Source: Streptosporangiaceae bacterium (GTDB taxonomy: Bacteria; Actinomycetota; Actinomycetes; Streptosporangiales; Streptosporangiaceae). Taken from it: a stretch of DNA of 10,513 nt. Every line of letters starts with the position of its first letter. Within the stretch, counting starts at the first letter, position 1. The DNA lies in NCBI GenBank assembly GCA_030041195.1, contig JASHOI010000665.1:1-10513 (forward strand), given 5' to 3'. The position numbers and the translations under genes were made by a program. The notes under the pieces were generated by a model. The model was given only the letters and a program-made list of their open reading frames with translations. It searched no databases and had not been told where the DNA came from. Shown piece by piece: positions 6,994 to 10,513 of the stretch.

Positions 6994-7099
6994 GTACCGG
7001 GGCCAGTCGGGCAAGCCACTCGCCGATACCTGGCCTGGCGTGGGCGCCGCGCAGGGATCCGATCGGGTCATCGGGGACCGGCCGGCGTTGGATAAGTCG

Positions 7100-7741
7100 T
7101 CAGATCTCGCCGAACAGGCGGTCGCCGGCGTCGCCGAGGCCGGGAACGATGTAGCCGCGCTCGTTCAGCCGCTCGTCCATCCCGGCGGTCACCACGCGGA
7201 CCGGGACCGGGTCGTCGGCGGGGAACGCCGCCTCCAGCCTGGCCACCCCCTCCGGCGCGGCGAGCAGGCAGATCGCGGTGACCGCGGTGGCGCCGTGGGA
7301 GACCAGCATCGCGACCACGGTCTCCAGGGTGCCGCCGGTCGCCAGCATCGGGTCGAGCACGAACACGTCGCGGCCGATCAGGTCGGCCGGCAGCCGCTCG
7401 GCGTACACGGATGCGACCAGGGTCTCCTCGTCCCTGGCCAGCCCGACGAAGCCGACGTCGGCGCTGGGCAGCAGCCGGGTCATGCCGTCGAGCATGCCGA
7501 TGCCCGCGCGCAGCACCGGGACCACGAGCGGGTTGGGCAAGGCGAGCTTCACGCCGGCGGCCGTGGCGACCGGGGTGGTCACCGAGACCGGCTCGGTCTT
7601 CATGTGGCGGGTCGCCTCGTAAGCCAGCAGGGTCACCAGCTCGTCGGTGAGCCTGCGGAAGGTCGGAGTATCGGTGACCTCGTCCCGCAGCATGGTCAGC
7701 TTGTGCGCGATGAGCGGATGATCGGCAACCAGGGTCTGCAT
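7100..7741 (-). CDS. upp: Uracil phosphoribosyltransferase
   Basis: This 213-residue cytosolic enzyme makes UMP from uracil and PRPP in pyrimidine salvage. Full family length is present, with [10 protein letters not shown] at 74-83, the PRPP-binding DPMLATGGT at 130-138, and the uracil-binding C-terminus [16 protein letters not shown] at 196-211. VYAERLP at 112-118 replaces the more usual YYxKLP, a minor variation. The start is ATG at 7741. There is no ribosome-binding site at a usable distance; an extended -10-like element lies 7 nt upstream, suggesting a near-leaderless mRNA. The gene starts 36 bp after the mannitol dehydrogenase stop in the same direction, but the hairpin in that gap and the separate promoter argue for independent expression. 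It is followed by a 149-bp gap before the lipoprotein gene. Confidence 0.95.
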   Translation of the reverse strand: MQTLVADHPLIAHKLTMLRDEVTDTPTFRRLTDELVTLLAYEATRHMKTEPVSVTTPVATAAGVKLALPNPLVVPVLRAGIGMLDGMTRLLPSADVGFVGLARDEETLVASVYAERLPADLIGRDVFVLDPMLATGGTLETVVAMLVSHGATAVTAICLLAAPEGVARLEAAFPADDPVPVRVVTAGMDERLNERGYIVPGLGDAGDRLFGEI

Positions 7742-7748
7742 GCCCCGT

Positions 7749-7757
7749 AGTGTGGCA
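7749..7757 (-). promoter_or_regulatory. Candidate extended -10 for upp
   Basis: On the minus strand TGC CACACT fits TGn plus a hexamer with the conserved A2 and T6, ending 7 nt before the ATG at 7741. A transcript would start at or one base ahead of the ATG. The arrangement resembles that at adenosine deaminase. No -35 is evident. Confidence 0.35.
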
Positions 7758-7759
7758 GA

Positions 7760-7773
7760 GCCGCCCCGGCGGC
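7760..7773 (-). terminator. GC-rich hairpin between mannitol dehydrogenase and upp
   Basis: GCCGCC and GGCGGC form a perfect inverted repeat (about 5 bp of stem with a 4-nt loop), 4 nt past the dehydrogenase stop at 7778. No U-run follows, so it is at best a U-less terminator or RNA 3'-end stabiliser. Confidence 0.35.
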
Positions 7774-7777
7774 ACGG

Positions 7778-9268
7778 TCAGACCAGCGACTCCAGCGTGG
7801 CCCGCGCCCCGCGCTCGTGCAGCGACGCCAGCGCGGACCGGTAGGCGGTGACGAAGCGCTTGTCTTCGACCAGGTCCCCGAACAGCTCGCGGTTGGCGAT
7901 GAACGCATCGGGGTCCTCGAGCTGGCGCCTGGCCAGCTTGGTGAGGGTCCCGGCGAGGCGGTCGACCACCTCGATCGGCTCGCCTGCCTCGTCGACGCCC
8001 TCCGCGTAGCGTGCCCAGCTCGCCACCACGGCAGCGCTGCGCCTGATCTCGCCGCCGGTCGCGAGCTGCTGGCGGACCACCGGCAGCAGCCACTTCGGGA
8101 TCCGGTCCGAGCTCTGCGCGCACAGCCGGGCGATCGTGTCCCTGATGTACGGGTTGGAGAAGCGCTCGATCAGCGTGTGCTTGTACCCGTCGAGGTCAAC
8201 GCCGGGCACCGGGGTCAGGGTCGGGGTGGCCTCCCGATCCATGTAGCCGAGCAGGAAGGCCCGGTACAGCGGATCCTGGGCGGCCTCGTGCACCAGCCGG
8301 TAGCCGGACAGGTAGGCGAAGTAGCACATGGCCTGGTGGCTCCCGTTGAGCAGCCGCAGCTTCATCAGCTCGTACGGCTCAACCTGGTGCACGAGCTGCA
8401 CGCCGGCGTTCTGGTACGGCGGCCGCCCGGCGGTGAAGTCGTCCTCGAGCACCCACTGGGTGAACGGCTCGCAGACCACCGGCCACTGGTCGTCGATGCC
8501 GAACCGGTCGCGGACCTCGGCGCGGTCGGCGTCCGTGGTCACCGGGGTGATCCGGTCGACCATGGAGCTGGGGAAGCGCACCTCGCGCTCGACCCATTTG
8601 CCGAGGTCGGGGTCGCGCATGCGCGCGAAGGTGGTGAACACCCGCCTGGTGAGCTCGCCGTTGCCCTGCAGGTTGTCACAGGACATGATCGTGAACGGCG
8701 CGGACCCGGCCCGGCGGCGGCGCGACAGCGCCTCGGTGATCAGCCCGAACGTGGTCTGCGGAACCGCGCCGGGCCGCAGGTCAGCCGCGACCTCCGGGTT
8801 GGTCACGTCGAACTCGCCGGTGATGTCGTTGATGTTGTACCCGCCCTCGGTGACCGTCAGCGACACGATCCTGGTCGACGCGGCCGCCAGCTTCTCGATG
8901 ACCGCCTCGGGATCGTCGGGCGCGAACAGGTACTGCACGATCGATCCGATCACCCGCGGCTCGTAGGTCCCGTCGGCGTGCTTGAGCACCAGCGTGTACA
9001 GGCCGTCCTGGGCGTCGAGCACCCGCTGCATGGCGCGGTCGGCCGGCATCACGCCGACGCCGCAGATGCCCCAGTCCGTCGCCTCGCCCTGGTTCATCAG
9101 CCGGTCGTGGTACATGGCCTGGTGCGCGCGGTGGAACCCGCCGACGCCGAAGTGGACGACGCCGGGCGTGACCAGCGCGCGGTCGTAGCCAGGCACCGGC
9201 AGCCGTCCGGCCCAGTACGCCAGCGTGCCCGCGTTGAGCGGCCGCGGTTCAGCCGGCAAGGCGGGCAC
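7778..9268 (-). CDS. Mannitol 2-dehydrogenase family polyol dehydrogenase
   Basis: This 496-residue cytosolic enzyme belongs to the polyol-specific long-chain dehydrogenases that oxidise mannitol (or arabinitol, sorbitol) to the ketose with NAD, or act on sugar acids such as fructuronate. The dinucleotide-binding segment VVHFGVGGFHRAHQ is at 37-50, SCDNLQGNG at 196-204, the family signature FPSSMVDRITP at 232-242, and the catalytic K-x4-N-x2-H as KLRLLNGSH at 303-311 (Lys303, Asn308, His311). Length matches mannitol 2-dehydrogenases (about 490) better than mannitol-1-phosphate dehydrogenase (about 380). The GTG at 9268 overlaps the end of the ABC ATPase gene by 20 bp and has no clear Shine-Dalgarno, so translation probably depends on coupling. 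The ABC context favours a free imported polyol, not a PTS phosphate. Exact substrate is uncertain. Confidence 0.92.
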   Translation of the reverse strand: MPALPAEPRPLNAGTLAYWAGRLPVPGYDRALVTPGVVHFGVGGFHRAHQAMYHDRLMNQGEATDWGICGVGVMPADRAMQRVLDAQDGLYTLVLKHADGTYEPRVIGSIVQYLFAPDDPEAVIEKLAAASTRIVSLTVTEGGYNINDITGEFDVTNPEVAADLRPGAVPQTTFGLITEALSRRRRAGSAPFTIMSCDNLQGNGELTRRVFTTFARMRDPDLGKWVEREVRFPSSMVDRITPVTTDADRAEVRDRFGIDDQWPVVCEPFTQWVLEDDFTAGRPPYQNAGVQLVHQVEPYELMKLRLLNGSHQAMCYFAYLSGYRLVHEAAQDPLYRAFLLGYMDREATPTLTPVPGVDLDGYKHTLIERFSNPYIRDTIARLCAQSSDRIPKWLLPVVRQQLATGGEIRRSAAVVASWARYAEGVDEAGEPIEVVDRLAGTLTKLARRQLEDPDAFIANRELFGDLVEDKRFVTAYRSALASLHERGARATLESLV

Positions 9269-10337
9269 CCGTGACCGGGTGGAACGCGAACATGTCGTCG
9301 GGCTGGACGTTGAACGTCACGTGCTGGCCCAGCGCCGGCGGTCTGCGGCCCTCGGCACGCGCCACCACCGGGTCACCGCCGCCGGCGAGGCGCACGTGCA
9401 GCAGCGCGTCGGCGCCGAGCTCCTCGACGAGTATCACGTCGCCGGGCAGCTCCCCGGAACCGTTGGCCAGGTGCAGGTGCTCGGGCCGGATGCCGAGCAC
9501 GAGCTCGGACAGACCCGCCGCCTTGGCCGCGGTCTGGATCGGGCCGGGCAGCGGCAGCACGGTGCCGGCCAGCCTGGCGCCGCCGTCGGCGAGCGGCACG
9601 GTCTGCAGGTTCATCGCGGGCGAGCCGATGAACCCGGCGACGAACTCGTTCACCGGGTTCTCGTACAGCTCGCGTGGGGACGCGCACTGCTGCAGGTTCC
9701 CGCCGCTCAGCACCGCCACCCGGTGGCCCATGGTCATCGCCTCGACCTGGTCGTGGGTGACGTAGACCGTGGTGACGCCGAGGCGGTGCTGCAGCTCGGC
9801 GATCTGGCTGCGGGTCTGCACCCGCAGCTTGGCGTCCAGGTTGGACAGCGGCTCGTCCATCAGGAAGACCCTGGGCTCGCGCACGATGGCCCGGCCCATC
9901 GCCACCCGCTGCCGCTGCCCGCCGGAGAGGGCCTTGGGCTTGCGGTCAAGCAGCGCCTCGTCCAGGTTCAGCAGCTTGGCGGCCTCCCGGACCCGGCGGT
10001 CCCGCTCGGCCTTGGGGACGTGCTGCATTTTCAGCGCGAAGCCCATGTTCTCGGCCACGGTCTTGTTCGGGTACAGGGCGTAGTTCTGGAACACCATGGC
10101 GATGTCACGGTCCTTGGGATGCACCCAGGTCACGTCCTTCTCGCCGATCTCGACCCGCCCGCCGTCCAGCGGCTCCAGCCCGGCCAGCATCCGTAGCGCG
10201 GTGGTCTTCCCCGACCCGGACGGCCCGACCAGGACCATGAACTCTCCGTCCTTGACCTCCAGGTCCAGCGCGTCCACCGCCGGCGGCGTGCCCTTGGCGT
10301 ACACCCGGGTCGCCTGCACGTACTTCACCTCAGCCAT
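9249..10337 (-). CDS. Sugar/polyol ABC transporter ATP-binding protein (MsmK/UgpC/MalK family)
   Basis: This 362-residue cytoplasmic ATPase powers a carbohydrate ABC importer. It has Walker A GPSGSGKT (38-45), Q-loop Gln84 in VFQNYALYP, signature LSGGQRQR (137-144), Walker B VFLMDEP (157-163), D-loop SNLD (165-168) and the switch His195 in VTHD. The C-terminal 235-362 is the regulatory OB/TOBE region with GIRPEHLHLA, as in MalK and UgpC. All ATPase residues are intact. ATG at 10337 has GGAGG 6 nt upstream. It follows the permease gene by 43 nt and overlaps the polyol dehydrogenase gene by 20 bp, which suggests a mannitol/sorbitol-type importer (compare smoK). In actinobacteria a single MsmK-like ATPase may also serve several importers, so exclusivity is not certain. 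Confidence 0.95.
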   Translation of the reverse strand: MAEVKYVQATRVYAKGTPPAVDALDLEVKDGEFMVLVGPSGSGKTTALRMLAGLEPLDGGRVEIGEKDVTWVHPKDRDIAMVFQNYALYPNKTVAENMGFALKMQHVPKAERDRRVREAAKLLNLDEALLDRKPKALSGGQRQRVAMGRAIVREPRVFLMDEPLSNLDAKLRVQTRSQIAELQHRLGVTTVYVTHDQVEAMTMGHRVAVLSGGNLQQCASPRELYENPVNEFVAGFIGSPAMNLQTVPLADGGARLAGTVLPLPGPIQTAAKAAGLSELVLGIRPEHLHLANGSGELPGDVILVEELGADALLHVRLAGGGDPVVARAEGRRPPALGQHVTFNVQPDDMFAFHPVTGARLAG

Positions 10338-10380
10338 CGGGAACCTCCGTCCGCTGCGAACAAGATCGGCTGCGCTTTCA

Positions 10381-10513
10381 TCACTTGATGGCTCCCATGG
10401 ACAGGCCGCGGACCAGGGACCGCTGGGCGATCCAGCCCACGATGATCACCGGCACCGAGGCCACCGTCGCCGCCGCGGACAGGTGCGCGATGTACAGCCC
10501 CTCCTGGGGGACC
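10381..10513 (-). CDS. Carbohydrate ABC transporter permease (MalG type), C-terminal fragment
   Basis: Only the last 43 codons are present and the gene continues past the right edge. The fragment has an alanine-rich membrane helix, ATVASVPVIIVGWIAQ, then RSLVRGLSMGAIK and the stop. This ending (hydrophobic helix, Q/R-rich turn, VRGLxxGAxK) is the usual C-terminus of MalG-family inner-membrane permeases. It lies 43 nt before the ATPase gene on the same strand, so it should be a transmembrane subunit of the same importer. The second permease and binding protein would be expected further right. Confidence 0.88.
   Translation of the reverse strand, partial: VPQEGLYIAHLSAAATVASVPVIIVGWIAQRSLVRGLSMGAIK

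Noticed and set aside
6951..7019. 23-residue extension of the lipoprotein to GTG at 7019, or GTG at 6983
   Set aside because: Neither has a ribosome-binding site; GTG at 6950 gives a standard signal peptide with AAGGG at good spacing.
7817..9274. 485-residue plus-strand open frame opposite the polyol dehydrogenase
   Set aside because: It is an antisense frame kept open by GC-rich codon bias; its translation is low-complexity Arg/Gly/His/Val and the opposite strand has an intact enzyme with catalytic motifs.

Overview
The window is very GC-rich, most genes start with GTG, and third codon positions are almost all G or C. Gene content (a type-1 adenosine deaminase with the NTDNRLMS variant, a bmp/pnp/phosphosugar-mutase string, Pro/Thr-rich exported tails, apparent leaderless starts) points to a high-GC actinobacterium. 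I cannot name the genus. All 10.5 kb is dense chromosomal-type coding sequence; I see no insertion sequence, phage gene, tRNA, rRNA or CRISPR array, and no gene-free stretch longer than 300 bases.

Left block (1-3386), nucleoside salvage: on the minus strand a Bmp-family nucleoside-binding lipoprotein, purine nucleoside phosphorylase and the N-terminus of a phosphoglucomutase/phosphomannomutase-type enzyme form an apparent operon (40-nt gap, then an ATGA stop/start overlap). Adenosine deaminase is divergent on the plus strand from a 110-bp shared promoter region. Together these would bind nucleosides at the surface, deaminate adenosine to inosine, phosphorolyse purine nucleosides and convert the released pentose phosphate. 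No ABC ATPase or permease for the Bmp protein is visible here.

Middle block (3392-6950), cell envelope: a minus-strand lipoprotein (LppX/LolA-like part plus an NTF2-like C-terminal part, both tentative) is followed, after a 121-bp AT-richer gap, by a multi-membrane GT2 processive glycosyltransferase. The latter ends in eleven SPTP repeats that topology places outside the membrane. The glycosyltransferase converges on adenosine deaminase with only 5 bp between stops, and the repeat DNA carries a strong G-quadruplex motif on the plus strand.

Right block (7100-10513), on the minus strand: the end of a MalG-type sugar ABC permease, a MsmK/UgpC-type ABC ATPase and a mannitol-2-dehydrogenase-family enzyme form a polyol uptake and oxidation operon. 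It is followed by uracil phosphoribosyltransferase (upp), which seems to have its own start-proximal promoter.

Most genes are ordinary. The items most worth a second look are the externalised SPTP tail of the glycosyltransferase and its G4-forming DNA, a tandem 21-bp duplication in the Bmp signal peptide, a lone TTA codon in the same gene, leaderless extended -10 signals at add and upp, and a perfect palindrome upstream of the lipoprotein. I found no convincing wholly new system.
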